DNA of 64,000 bases from Nocardia kruczakiae NBRC 101016 (lineage in GTDB: Bacteria; Actinomycetota; Actinomycetes; Mycobacteriales; Mycobacteriaceae), in the NCBI RefSeq assembly GCF_001612965.1, contig NZ_BDBL01000046.1, forward strand, positions 1 to 64,000. The letters are read 5' to 3'. The notes under the pieces were generated by a model. That model searched no databases, was not told the origin of the DNA, and saw nothing but the letters and a program-made list of their open reading frames with translations. The position numbers and the translations under genes were made by a program. Shown one piece after another: positions 1 to 8,487 of this stretch. Each line of letters opens with the position of its first letter. Position 1 is the stretch's first letter.

Positions 1-1
1 T

Positions 2-1654
2 GCCATGGCCCGGGCCGCCACCGCCGCGGCGTGCGGGAATTCGGGGATCATCCTGTCGCAGGTGCTGCGCGGGCTGGCCGAAGCGGCCGATCGCGACGAC
101 CTCACCGCGGCCACACTGCGCACCGCGTTGCGCCGGGCGGCGGTCCTGGTCCGGGAATCGCTGAGCGAACCGGTCGAGGGCACCATGCTCACCGTGCTGG
201 AAGCGGCCGCGGACCGCGCGGAGGACTGTGCGGAACAGACGGTCGCCGCGGTGGCCGTCGCCGCCGCCGACGGGGCGGTGAAGGCGCTGGGGGAGACACC
301 GTCACAACTGGTCGTGCTGCGCGCGGCCGGTGTGGTCGATGCCGGGGCGCGCGGGCTGCTGGTACTGCTGGACGCCCTGGTGGAAGTGTGCACCGGGAGC
401 GCACCCGCGCGTCCGGTCTACCGGGTGACGGCGTCGGATGCCGCGCGGTCGGCCGCTGGCACGGTACGTCGCGGTTCCCTGGCGGCGGATTCGCCGGACG
501 TGCGGGTGAACGCTACTGCGGTGCATGCGAATTCGTCGTCGGAACGGCCGGAGAATGCCCCGTTGGACGGGATAGCGGGCGACGGCCCGGGTACGAGTCG
601 CGCTGTAGCGCCGGGGAACTCCGATTACGCGCACATCGTCAGTGCGCGGTCGGTTTCGACAGATACCGCGCTGCCGGTGATTTCGCCGCAGCGCGCGTCC
701 GGCACGGAGGCCGTGCGGCGCGCCGGGAAGGAGTCCGGTCGGCGCGATCGGGCGAGGGTTCCCCAGTACGAGGTCATGTACCGCATCGTCGAGACCGATC
801 CGGCGCGCATCGACCGGTTGCGTGATGGCCTTGCCGCGCTGGGGGATTCGGTGGTCGTGGTGGGCGACGGCGAGGGCAGCTGGTCGGCGCACGTGCATTG
901 CGCCGACGCCGGCGCCGCAGTGGAGGCGGGTCTGGCCGCCGGCGCTCTGAGCAACATCCGGATCGAGGGTCTGTTCGGCACTTCCGTTGCCGCGCAAGGA
1001 CAGTCCGATCGAGGCATTCTCGCGATCGCCACCGGCGCGGGGGCGGTGCGGTTGTTCGAGGACTCCGGTGCGGTCGTGCTCACCGGCGCGGTGACCGCCG
1101 ATCGACTGCTCGCCGCCATTCGCGCGATGCCGCAGCGGGAAGTGCTGGTGCTGCCCAACGGGGCGTTGCCGGCGCCGGAGCTGGTGGCGATCGGCATGGC
1201 CGCCCGGGACGGGTGGCGTGAGGTGATGATGCTGCCCAGCGGCTCCATGGTGCAGGGGCTGGCCGCGCTCGCCCTGCACGACAGCGGCAGCCTGGCCGTC
1301 GACGACGCGCTGACGATGTCGCAGTCTGCCGCCAGTACCCGGTGGGGCGCGGTCCGCGTCGCCGCCGAACGCGCGCTGACCATCGTCGGCACGTGCGAGC
1401 AGGGCGATGGACTCGGCCTGGTGGGCCACGATGTGGTCGTCATCGATCCGGACCTGCGCCGAGCCGCCCGGACGCTGCTCGATCGCATGCTCGGCCTGGG
1501 CGGGGAACTGGTGACGCTGCTGCTCGGCGCGCAGGCGCCCGCCGGGTTGGCGGACGAGCTCACCGCACACATCACCACGGAATTTCCCGGCGTGGAGGTC
1601 GTCACCTACGACGGCGGTCAGGCCGTGGATCTGGTCCAGATCGGGGTGGAGTAG
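2..1654 (+). CDS. DAK2-domain protein, FakA/YloV-like (5' end missing)
   Basis: The coding frame is open from the window edge, so the N-terminus is missing; the first visible residues lead into the GNSG motif of a DhaL/DAK2 domain. That domain runs to about residue 130. A roughly 100-residue low-complexity linker follows, then a C-terminal part starting near VPQYEVMYRI that resembles the FakB-binding region of fatty acid kinase FakA. In Firmicutes FakA phosphorylates fatty acids bound to FakB; whether the actinobacterial version does the same is not known to me. The metal-binding aspartates expected before GNSG lie outside the window. The stop codon abuts the recG start, so the two genes are probably co-transcribed, as their M. 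tuberculosis counterparts appear to be. The family call is firm and the function is inferred. Confidence 0.82.
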   Translation, partial: AMARAATAAACGNSGIILSQVLRGLAEAADRDDLTAATLRTALRRAAVLVRESLSEPVEGTMLTVLEAAADRAEDCAEQTVAAVAVAAADGAVKALGETPSQLVVLRAAGVVDAGARGLLVLLDALVEVCTGSAPARPVYRVTASDAARSAAGTVRRGSLAADSPDVRVNATAVHANSSSERPENAPLDGIAGDGPGTSRAVAPGNSDYAHIVSARSVSTDTALPVISPQRASGTEAVRRAGKESGRRDRARVPQYEVMYRIVETDPARIDRLRDGLAALGDSVVVVGDGEGSWSAHVHCADAGAAVEAGLAAGALSNIRIEGLFGTSVAAQGQSDRGILAIATGAGAVRLFEDSGAVVLTGAVTADRLLAAIRAMPQREVLVLPNGALPAPELVAIGMAARDGWREVMMLPSGSMVQGLAALALHDSGSLAVDDALTMSQSAASTRWGAVRVAAERALTIVGTCEQGDGLGLVGHDVVVIDPDLRRAARTLLDRMLGLGGELVTLLLGAQAPAGLADELTAHITTEFPGVEVVTYDGGQAVDLVQIGVE

Positions 1655-3940
1655 ATGGCGACACTGAGCGACCGGCTCGATCACGTGCTGGGGGTGAAGG
1701 CGGCCGAACCGCTGGCCGACGCCTTCGATATGCATATCGTCGAGGATCTGTTGCGGCACTATCCGCTGCGTTATGCCACCCAGGGCCAGCCGCTCACCGA
1801 GGAGGCACCCGAGGAGGGCGCCCACATCACGGTGGTGGGCCGGGTGAGCAAGACCGAATTGCGACCGATGCGCCAGCGTCGCGGCAAGCTGCTCAAGGTG
1901 GAACTCGACACCGGCTCCGCGAAACCGGTGGAGATCACCTTCTTCAACGGCGACAAGGTGAATTACCTTGTCAAACAGGGTGTTCGGGCCATGATGTCGG
2001 GCACTGTGCACTGGTGGCGCCCGGACCGCTGGAATCTGTCGCATCCGTCGTATCTGATCCTGCCCGAAACCGCCGAATCGGTGGACAGCCTCACCTCCGT
2101 GCGCGGCGGCGGCGCCCTCCGCGGTCTGGCGGAGAGTGCGAAAGGCGCTGGGGGAGTCGACATCTCGTTCTTCGAACGGGAATACATCCCGGTGTATCCG
2201 GCGACGGCGAAGGTGCAGAGCTGGGACATCCTGGCGTGTGTGCGGCAGGTGCTCGACCAGCTCGACCCGATCGACGATCCGCTGCCGCCGGACCTCCGCG
2301 AAGACCACGAACTGCTTCCCGTCTCGGATGCGCTGCGGCTGATCCACCTGCCCGAACGCAAATCCGATATCGACCAGGCCCGGCAGCGGCTGCGCTTCGA
2401 CGAGGCCCTGGCGTTGCAGCTGGTTCTGGCTCAGCGCCGTCACGACGCCGCCGGGCGCACCGCGCGGCCGTGCGCGCCGCGCTCCGACGGGATCGCCGCC
2501 GAATTCGAACAGCGCCTGCCGTTCGAGCTGACCGCCGGCCAGAACAAGGTGATCGCCGAGATCTCCGGAGATTTGTCGCGTCCGCACCCGATGCACCGGC
2601 TGCTGCAGGGTGAGGTCGGTTCCGGTAAAACCATCGTCGCCCTGCACGCGATGCTGCAGGTGGTCGACTCCGGACTGCAGTGTGCGCTGCTGGCGCCGAC
2701 GGAAGTCCTTGCCGCCCAGCACTATCGGTCGCTGCGGTCCATGCTCGGCGATCTCGGCGCGGCGGGCGAACTGGGCGCCGCCGACCATGCCACCAAGGTG
2801 GTGCTGCTGACCGGTTCGATGTCGGCGAGTGCGAAGAAGGCGGCACTGCTGGACGTGGTGACCGGGACGGCCGGCATCGTGATCGGCACGCACGCGCTGA
2901 TCCAGGACGCGGTCGAATTCTTCGATCTGGGCATGGTGATCGTCGACGAACAGCACCGCTTCGGGGTGGAGCAGCGAGACGCGTTGCGCGCCAAGGCGAA
3001 AGCGGGCATCACCCCGCATCTGCTGGTGATGACCGCGACGCCGATTCCACGCACCATCGCGATGACCACCCTCGGCGATCTGGAAACCTCCACCCTGACC
3101 GAACTGCCCCGCGGCCGCTCACCCATCACCACCCGGGTGGTGCCGGCTCGGATGAAACCGGCATGGGTCGAGCGTGCCTGGGAGCGGATCCGGGAGGAAG
3201 TGTCGGCGGGCCGGCAGGCCTACGTGGTGTGCTCGCGCATCGGCGACGAGGAGGACGACGGCGCACCGAAGAAGGGCACCAAAACGAAAGGGCGCAAGCA
3301 GGCCGCCGACGACACGGGCGAGGCGCCGACCACCCACGCCGCCCTCGACGTCTTCGAGACGCTGCGCACAGGTCCGCTCGCGGAGCTGCGTCTCGGCCTG
3401 TTGCACGGCCGACTGCCGACCGACGACAAGGATCGCGTCATGCGCTCGTTCAACGACGGCGATATCGATGTGCTGGTCTGCACCACGGTCGTCGAGGTCG
3501 GCGTCGACGTGCCCAACGCGACCGTCATGGTCATCGTGGATGCCGACCGGTTCGGCGTCAGCCAGCTGCATCAGCTGCGCGGCCGGGTGGGCCGCGGCAA
3601 GCATCCCGGACTGTGCCTGCTCATCACCGAAACCTCGCCGATGGGTACGGCCATGGCACGGCTGGAGGCGGTGGCCGGCACGCTGGACGGTTTCGAACTG
3701 TCGGTGCTCGATCTGCGGCAGCGCCGGGAGGGCGATGTGCTGGGTTCGGCGCAGTCGGGTACCGCGCGCAGCCTGAAACTGCTCTCCTTGCTCGACGATC
3801 TCGACGTCATCACCACCGCCCAAGTGCTCGCACGGGAGGTCGTCGACGCCGATCCGGGGCTGACCGACCATCCGGGATTGGCGAATATGATGCATGCCGC
3901 CGTCGACTCCGAGCGGCTGGAATATCTGGCGAAGTCCTGA
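1655..3940 (+). CDS. recG: ATP-dependent DNA helicase RecG
   Basis: This 761-residue superfamily 2 helicase remodels stalled replication forks and Holliday junctions. An N-terminal wedge/OB region covers roughly residues 1-200. The Walker A motif (GEVGSGKT) is near residue 318 and the DEQH Walker B variant (VIVDEQHRFG) near 428, followed by the TATPIPRT motif. The C-terminal helicase half includes QLRGRVGRG. A charged insert rich in Lys, Glu and Asp near residue 535 separates motifs; I recall similar inserts in other actinobacterial RecG proteins. The ATG directly follows the TAG of the upstream gene, with a GGGGTGGAG stretch serving as ribosome binding site. The stop TGA abuts the stop of the convergent regulator gene, sharing the palindrome TGATCA. 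Confidence 0.97.
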   Translation: MATLSDRLDHVLGVKAAEPLADAFDMHIVEDLLRHYPLRYATQGQPLTEEAPEEGAHITVVGRVSKTELRPMRQRRGKLLKVELDTGSAKPVEITFFNGDKVNYLVKQGVRAMMSGTVHWWRPDRWNLSHPSYLILPETAESVDSLTSVRGGGALRGLAESAKGAGGVDISFFEREYIPVYPATAKVQSWDILACVRQVLDQLDPIDDPLPPDLREDHELLPVSDALRLIHLPERKSDIDQARQRLRFDEALALQLVLAQRRHDAAGRTARPCAPRSDGIAAEFEQRLPFELTAGQNKVIAEISGDLSRPHPMHRLLQGEVGSGKTIVALHAMLQVVDSGLQCALLAPTEVLAAQHYRSLRSMLGDLGAAGELGAADHATKVVLLTGSMSASAKKAALLDVVTGTAGIVIGTHALIQDAVEFFDLGMVIVDEQHRFGVEQRDALRAKAKAGITPHLLVMTATPIPRTIAMTTLGDLETSTLTELPRGRSPITTRVVPARMKPAWVERAWERIREEVSAGRQAYVVCSRIGDEEDDGAPKKGTKTKGRKQAADDTGEAPTTHAALDVFETLRTGPLAELRLGLLHGRLPTDDKDRVMRSFNDGDIDVLVCTTVVEVGVDVPNATVMVIVDADRFGVSQLHQLRGRVGRGKHPGLCLLITETSPMGTAMARLEAVAGTLDGFELSVLDLRQRREGDVLGSAQSGTARSLKLLSLLDDLDVITTAQVLAREVVDADPGLTDHPGLANMMHAAVDSERLEYLAKS

Positions 3941-5362
3941 TCAGCGGATCGCGGGCGGATACGGCAAATCGACGCTGGAATTCTCGGTGACCGCCAGCGG
4001 GCGGCCGATCTGCGGGAACGCGCGCTGCGGGCAGGCGGGCCGCTCGCACACCTTGCAGCCGGCGCCGATGGGCACCGCGGCGGCCGGCTCGTCGAGTTGC
4101 AGGCCTTGCGAATACACCAGCCGATCGGCGTATTCGATATCGCAGCCCAGACCGACCGCGAATTCCTTGGTGGCGGTGCCGAATCCGTGCGGACTGGGAT
4201 AGGTCGTGCGCGCGATCCACAGATAGCGGCGGCCGTCCGGCATGGCCGCGACCTGCGTGAGGATCCGCCCGGGATGTGAGAACGCCTCGTGCACCACCCA
4301 CAGCGGGCAGCTGCCACCCACCCGGGAGAAGTGAAATGCGGTGGCGGACTGACGTTTCGAGATATTGCCCGCGCGGTCGGTGCGGACGAAGAAGAACGGC
4401 ACTCCGCGCTGTCCCTGCCGCTGCAGGGTGCTCAGCCGGTGGCAGACCGTCTCGAAGCCGACCTCGAAACGCAGCGAGAGCAGGTCGATGTCGTAGGACA
4501 GTTCCTCGGCCGACCGCAGGAACTTCCCGTACGGCAGTACCACCGCGCCCGCGAAATAGTTGGCCAGGCCGACCCGGGCCAGGGCCCGCGATTCACCGAC
4601 CAGCGATGGGGTGGCGTCGAGGACCTCGTCGAGCAGATCGCCGTGCAGCAGGAAGGCGAGGGTGGTGGCGATCTGGAATGCCCGCTGACCGGGGCGCAGC
4701 CGGCGCGCGAGGATGAGGGTGCGGGTCTCGGGGTCGTAGCGCCGTTTCGGAACGGCGGGATCGGCGCCGTCGCCGCGGACCAGAACGGTGACCCCGGCTC
4801 GCTCCTCGGCCACACGGGCCAGTTGGCGATCGATCGATCCGATGGTCAGACCGCATTCGTCGAACAGTCGTTCGGCGGCCAGATCCAGCTGGGGGATGTG
4901 GTTGTGGTGGTCGTAGAAGAAGTCGCGCACATCCTCGTAGGGCATCGGGACGCCGGGCGCCCCGGCGGGAGCGGCGACCTTCGACGACAACAGATCGAGC
5001 TGATCGGTGGTGGCGCGCAGACGGCGATGCATCGCGACGATCGTCTTGGCGACCTCCGGCAGCCGGGTGGCGAGATCTTCGACCTCCGCGGCCGGCGGGG
5101 CGGTACCGCCGGCCGCCTCCACCAGCACTTCGTGCAGGTCCGACACCAGACGTGCGTCGGAGTCGGCGGCGAAGAATTGCACATCCAGATCGAAGGTCGA
5201 ATTGAGTTTCAGGAGAACGGGAATCGTCAGGGGTCGCTGGTCACGTTCGAGCTGATTGAGATAGCTGGGCGAAAGCTCCAACGACTTGGCCAGGGCGGCC
5301 TGGGTCATCCGTCGTTCTTCGCGCAACCGCCGTAACCGGGCACCCGCATACATCTTGCGCAC
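3941..5362 (-). CDS. RamB/PrpR-type transcriptional regulator
   Basis: The protein has 473 residues with an N-terminal XRE helix-turn-helix (LRRLREERRMTQAALAKSLE, then SPSYLNQLER), a central ImmA/IrrE-like (DUF955) region with no intact HExxH, and a C-terminal DUF2083-type domain with cysteines in GCKVCERPAC. This is the architecture of mycobacterial RamB (glyoxylate/acetate control) and PrpR (methylcitrate control; I recall that its C-terminal cysteines bind an Fe-S cluster and that acyl-CoA is its ligand). I chose the GTG at 5362 because it places VRKMYAG where family members begin MSKTYVG; ATG 5353 is also possible. No methylcitrate or glyoxylate genes are in the window, so RamB and PrpR cannot be told apart. 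TTGCAA-like sites upstream suggest autoregulation. Confidence 0.85.
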   Translation of the reverse strand: MRKMYAGARLRRLREERRMTQAALAKSLELSPSYLNQLERDQRPLTIPVLLKLNSTFDLDVQFFAADSDARLVSDLHEVLVEAAGGTAPPAAEVEDLATRLPEVAKTIVAMHRRLRATTDQLDLLSSKVAAPAGAPGVPMPYEDVRDFFYDHHNHIPQLDLAAERLFDECGLTIGSIDRQLARVAEERAGVTVLVRGDGADPAVPKRRYDPETRTLILARRLRPGQRAFQIATTLAFLLHGDLLDEVLDATPSLVGESRALARVGLANYFAGAVVLPYGKFLRSAEELSYDIDLLSLRFEVGFETVCHRLSTLQRQGQRGVPFFFVRTDRAGNISKRQSATAFHFSRVGGSCPLWVVHEAFSHPGRILTQVAAMPDGRRYLWIARTTYPSPHGFGTATKEFAVGLGCDIEYADRLVYSQGLQLDEPAAAVPIGAGCKVCERPACPQRAFPQIGRPLAVTENSSVDLPYPPAIR

Positions 5363-5386
5363 GCCGCAGATGCTACCTTCACATCT

Positions 5387-5439
5387 TCGCAATCATTGCA
5401 ATTTCGCTACTCGGCGCGTACAAAAATCTGCTGTTGCAA
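5387..5439. promoter_or_regulatory. Cluster of TTGCAA-like sites, putative RamB/PrpR operator
   Basis: Three related hexamers lie just upstream of the RamB/PrpR-type gene: TCGCAA at 5387-5392 (TTGCGA on the gene's strand), TTGCAA at 5396-5401 and TTGCAA at 5434-5439. The first two are 9 bp apart. RamB and PrpR sites in mycobacteria and corynebacteria are built from TTTGCAAA-like units, so autoregulation is a reasonable inference. An in-frame TTG at 5392 falls inside the first unit and is therefore an unlikely start codon. Confidence 0.5.
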
Positions 5440-5553
5440 GGAGTTTTGATCAACTTCGGTCATGCGTAGCGTGCGAAGTATGCGGCCGGATCCGGTGGGT
5501 GCACGATAGCGGAAGTGCTGCTCGGAGGTGGTGAACCACCGGGTGGAAAAGGT

Positions 5554-5598
5554 TGCCGGAAAGGCTGCTGGCGCCCGCCGGAGCCCACATTTCCGGCA
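5554..5598 (-). terminator. Putative intrinsic terminator of metE
   Basis: Nine-base inverted arms TGCCGGAAA (5554-5562) and TTTCCGGCA (5590-5598) lie about 50 bp past the metE stop. On the metE strand a T-rich stretch (ACCTTTTCC) follows. The 27-nt loop is GC-rich and may fold further. A second small palindrome, GGTGGTGAACCACC, lies beside it near 5527-5540. Confidence 0.45.
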
Positions 5599-5648
5599 GC
5601 CTGTCCGGCCGGCGACCCGCGTCCGGGCGAGTCGCCGACCGTGCGGCA

Positions 5649-7919
5649 TCAGCGCACCAGGGCGGCCGCCTCGACCATATTGCGCAGCGACGCCTCCACC
5701 TCGGCGCGGCCGCGGGTCTTGAGCCCGCAGTCCGGATTCACCCACAACCGCTCCGCCGGAACGGCTTTCATCGCTTCGCGCAGCGAGTTCTCGATCTCGC
5801 TCACACTCGGCACCCGCGGTGAGTGGATGTCGTAGACGCCGGGCCCGATGCCGAGCGCGTATCCGGCGGTGGTGAGATCGTCGAGGATCTCCATATGCGA
5901 GCGCGCCGCCTCCACCGACGTGACATCGGCATCCAGGGCCGCGATGGCGCCGATGATCTCGCCGAATTCGGAGTAGCACAGATGGGTGTGGATCTGGGTG
6001 TCCTCGCGAACCCCGGCGGTGGCCAGGCGGAACGCGCCCACGGCCCAGTCCAGGTACTGCTGCTGATCAGCGCGGCGCAGCGGCAGCAGCTCCCGCAGCG
6101 CGGGTTCGTCGACCTGCACGATCCGGATGCCGGCGGCCTCCAGATCCACCGTCTCGTCGCGAATGGCCAGCGCCACCTGCCGCGCGGTGTCGGCGAGCGG
6201 CTGATCGTCGCGCACGAACGACCAGGCCAGAATCGTGACCGGGCCGGTCAGCATCCCCTTGACCGGCTTGCCGGTCAGCGACTGGGCGTAGGTGATCCAC
6301 TCGACCGTCATCGGCGCGGTGCGCACGACGTCGCCGTAGAGGATCGGCGGGCGCACGCAGCGGGTGCCGTAGGACTGCACCCAGCCGTTGTCGGTGGCGG
6401 CGAATCCGTCGAGCTGTTCGGCGAAGTACTGAACCATGTCGTTGCGCTCGGGTTCGCCGTGCACGAGCACGTCGAGCCCTAGATTCTCCTGTAGCGCAAT
6501 CACATCCGCGATCTCGGCGCGCATCCGCTCGCGATACTGCGCGTCGTCGATCGTGCCGGCGCGCAGGTCCGCGCGGGCGGTGCGGATCGCGGTGGTCTGC
6601 GGATAGGAGCCGATCGTGGTCGTGGGCAGCAGCGGCAGGCGCAGCTGCGCGCGCTGCAGCTCGCGGCGGCGCTGCGCCGGCGCCCGCCGCGCCTGATCCT
6701 CACCGAGACCGGCGAGACGGGCCCGCACCGCCTCGTTGTGCAGACGCGGATCGGAGCGGCGGCTCTCGATCGCGGCGCGGGATGCGGCGAGCTCCGCGGC
6801 CACCGCGTCGGTACCCGCACCGACCGCGCGCGCCAGGACCCGCACCTCGTCGATCTTCTCGGCGCCGAAAGCCAGCCACGCCCGCAGCACCGGATCCAGG
6901 CCGGGCTCCGCGTCCAGCGAATACGGAACATGCAGCAGTGAACTCGAGGTCGACACCGCCAGCGCGCCGACCGAACCCAGCAGGGTAGCCAGCTCACTCA
7001 GCGCCGCTTCCAGGTCCGTGCGCCAGATGTTGCGGCCGTCCACCACGCCGGCCACCACCAGTTTGTCCGCCAGGGCGGGCGCCGCGGCGACCTCGGAAAC
7101 GGTTGTGCCGGAACGGAAGTCGAGTGCCACACCCTCGACCGGCGTGGCGGCCAGCGCGCCCAGCGCCGGACCCGGGGAGCCGAAGTAGGTGGCCACCAGG
7201 ATGTTCGGCCGCCGGTCCCCGTCGCTCAACGCGGCGTAGGTGGTGCGGACGGCGCCGAGTTCCGCCTCGGAGAGGTCGCGCACCAGGGCGGGTTCGTCGA
7301 TCTGGACCCAGGCGGCGCCCGCGTCGGCCAGCCGGGCCAGCAGGTCCCGGTACAGCGGGATCAGCTCGGCCAGCCGATCCCTCGGCGCGACGCCGTCGAC
7401 ACCCTTGGACAGGGCCAGGAAGGTCAGCGGGCCGATCACCACCGGCCGGGCGGCGATGCCCAGCTCACGCGCCTCGCGCAGCTCGCCGAGCAGTGCCGAC
7501 GGATCGAGCGCGAACCAGGTGTCCGGGCCGATTTCCGGCACCAGATAGTGGTAGTTGGTGTCGAACCATTTCGTCATCTCCAGCGGTTCGATGCCCTCGG
7601 CGCCGCGCGCGGCGGCGAAATAGCGGTCCAGCGGATCGTCGATGCCGGCGACTCGTGCTGGCAGCGCGCCCAACATGACCGCGGTATCGAGCATCTGGTC
7701 GTAGAACGAGAAGGTGCCCACCGGTACCGCGTCGAGGCCGGCGTCGCGCGCCGCGGTCCAGCCCTGGGCGCGCAGCTGCCGGGCGACGGCCTGCAATTCG
7801 GCGGCGTCGATCCGTCCGGCCCAATACTTTTCGACGGCGCGTTTGAGTTCGCGCCGCGGCCCGATGCGTGGCAGGCCCAGAACCGTTGCGGTGAAACGAG
7901 TATGCGTTGTGACAGTCAC
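5649..7919 (-). CDS. metE: Cobalamin-independent methionine synthase MetE
   Basis: MetE transfers a methyl group from 5-methyltetrahydropteroyl-tri-glutamate to homocysteine, the last step of methionine synthesis, without vitamin B12. At 756 residues it has the usual length. The N-terminal half begins VTVTTHTRFTATVLGLPRIG, and the C-terminal catalytic barrel carries HLCYSEF and NPDCGLKTRG, with the likely zinc-ligand cysteine at residue 731 (E. coli numbering 726). The GTG at 7919 has GGAG 8 nt upstream; the frame stays open further upstream, but that stretch is riboswitch leader. The gene stands alone behind a cobalamin riboswitch, so it should be shut down when B12 is available. This predicts a B12-dependent MetH elsewhere in the genome. 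Confidence 0.97.
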   Translation of the reverse strand: MTVTTHTRFTATVLGLPRIGPRRELKRAVEKYWAGRIDAAELQAVARQLRAQGWTAARDAGLDAVPVGTFSFYDQMLDTAVMLGALPARVAGIDDPLDRYFAAARGAEGIEPLEMTKWFDTNYHYLVPEIGPDTWFALDPSALLGELREARELGIAARPVVIGPLTFLALSKGVDGVAPRDRLAELIPLYRDLLARLADAGAAWVQIDEPALVRDLSEAELGAVRTTYAALSDGDRRPNILVATYFGSPGPALGALAATPVEGVALDFRSGTTVSEVAAAPALADKLVVAGVVDGRNIWRTDLEAALSELATLLGSVGALAVSTSSSLLHVPYSLDAEPGLDPVLRAWLAFGAEKIDEVRVLARAVGAGTDAVAAELAASRAAIESRRSDPRLHNEAVRARLAGLGEDQARRAPAQRRRELQRAQLRLPLLPTTTIGSYPQTTAIRTARADLRAGTIDDAQYRERMRAEIADVIALQENLGLDVLVHGEPERNDMVQYFAEQLDGFAATDNGWVQSYGTRCVRPPILYGDVVRTAPMTVEWITYAQSLTGKPVKGMLTGPVTILAWSFVRDDQPLADTARQVALAIRDETVDLEAAGIRIVQVDEPALRELLPLRRADQQQYLDWAVGAFRLATAGVREDTQIHTHLCYSEFGEIIGAIAALDADVTSVEAARSHMEILDDLTTAGYALGIGPGVYDIHSPRVPSVSEIENSLREAMKAVPAERLWVNPDCGLKTRGRAEVEASLRNMVEAAALVR

Positions 7920-8044
7920 GGTGTTCTCCAGAAGTGGAAGCCACAGGTCACCGCCGCACGGCGGACGAAGCCCCGAAAAACACTGCCGCACCGGGGGTTC
8001 CGGTGTGCCACGGGTCCGCCCGCCCGATCCACGAGGCGGTGGCC

Positions 8045-8065
8045 GCCGGATACGGCGTATCCGGC
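8045..8065 (-). promoter_or_regulatory. Perfect hairpin at the 3' edge of the cobalamin riboswitch
   Basis: GCCGGATAC and GTATCCGGC form a nine-pair stem with a 3-nt loop, starting a few bases after the last riboswitch motif. No T-run follows. It could be a terminator stem, a competing stem of the expression platform, or a Rho-related pause structure. Confidence 0.5.
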
Positions 8066-8069
8066 ACAA

Positions 8070-8265
8070 CCGGCAGGTCTTCGGACTCACAGGCATCGGT
8101 CGTGCGGACCGGTCCGGAGATGGGGCCCCGGATGTCGCCTACTGGCCGTCGCTTCCCGGAAAGGATCCAGTGCTCATGACGGCGGTCGTTCCTGTTCACC
8201 GCTGCGGGACAGTCCCGGATTCCCACCGGGTTCCCTCTCGCCGGCCCGCGAGGACCGGTTTCGAC
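8070..8265 (-). promoter_or_regulatory. Cobalamin riboswitch upstream of metE
   Basis: Read on the minus strand, the element shows in order a short hairpin (CTCGCGGGCCGGCGAG), GAGGGAACCCGGTGGGAATC, CGGGACTGTCCCGCAGCGGTGA, GCACTGGAT, CGGGAAGCGACGGCCAGT, and the closing box GAGTCCGAAGACCTGCC. These are the conserved blocks of the adenosylcobalamin aptamer. It lies about 150 nt upstream of the metE start. In mycobacteria such elements repress metE when B12 is present. The approximate ends were judged by eye from the outermost conserved blocks. Confidence 0.93.
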
Positions 8266-8487
8266 GCTGCGCGCGACGCTCGGGGCTCCAACTCGTCGAC
8301 GGCAGCGAACCAGCTGCGTTCCCGAGCGTAATCCACCGCGAGCGGCAGGGGAAACACCGCCCGCCCGGCCGCATATGTTTCCGCTGGAAGAACACAACTT
8401 CGCAGACTCGCCGATCCGGTTTGTGAGGATGGCTGCGAAGCCGTATTCACTGTCCGGCCCCGCTCACCGGGCAGGTACCTTTATCGA

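Noticed and set aside
302..3019. A 905-codon open frame on the minus strand opposite the FakA-like gene and recG
   Set aside because: It has His/Arg/Gln-rich composition without domains and lies fully antisense to clear genes; such shadows are expected at this GC content.
5363..5392. Longer start (TTG 5392) for the RamB/PrpR-type gene
   Set aside because: The extra residues match no family member, and the TTG lies inside a TTGCGA half-site.
7920..8096. N-terminal extension of metE into the leader
   Set aside because: The extension is translated hairpin and riboswitch sequence; GTG 7919 has a good GGAG and matches the MetE N-terminus.
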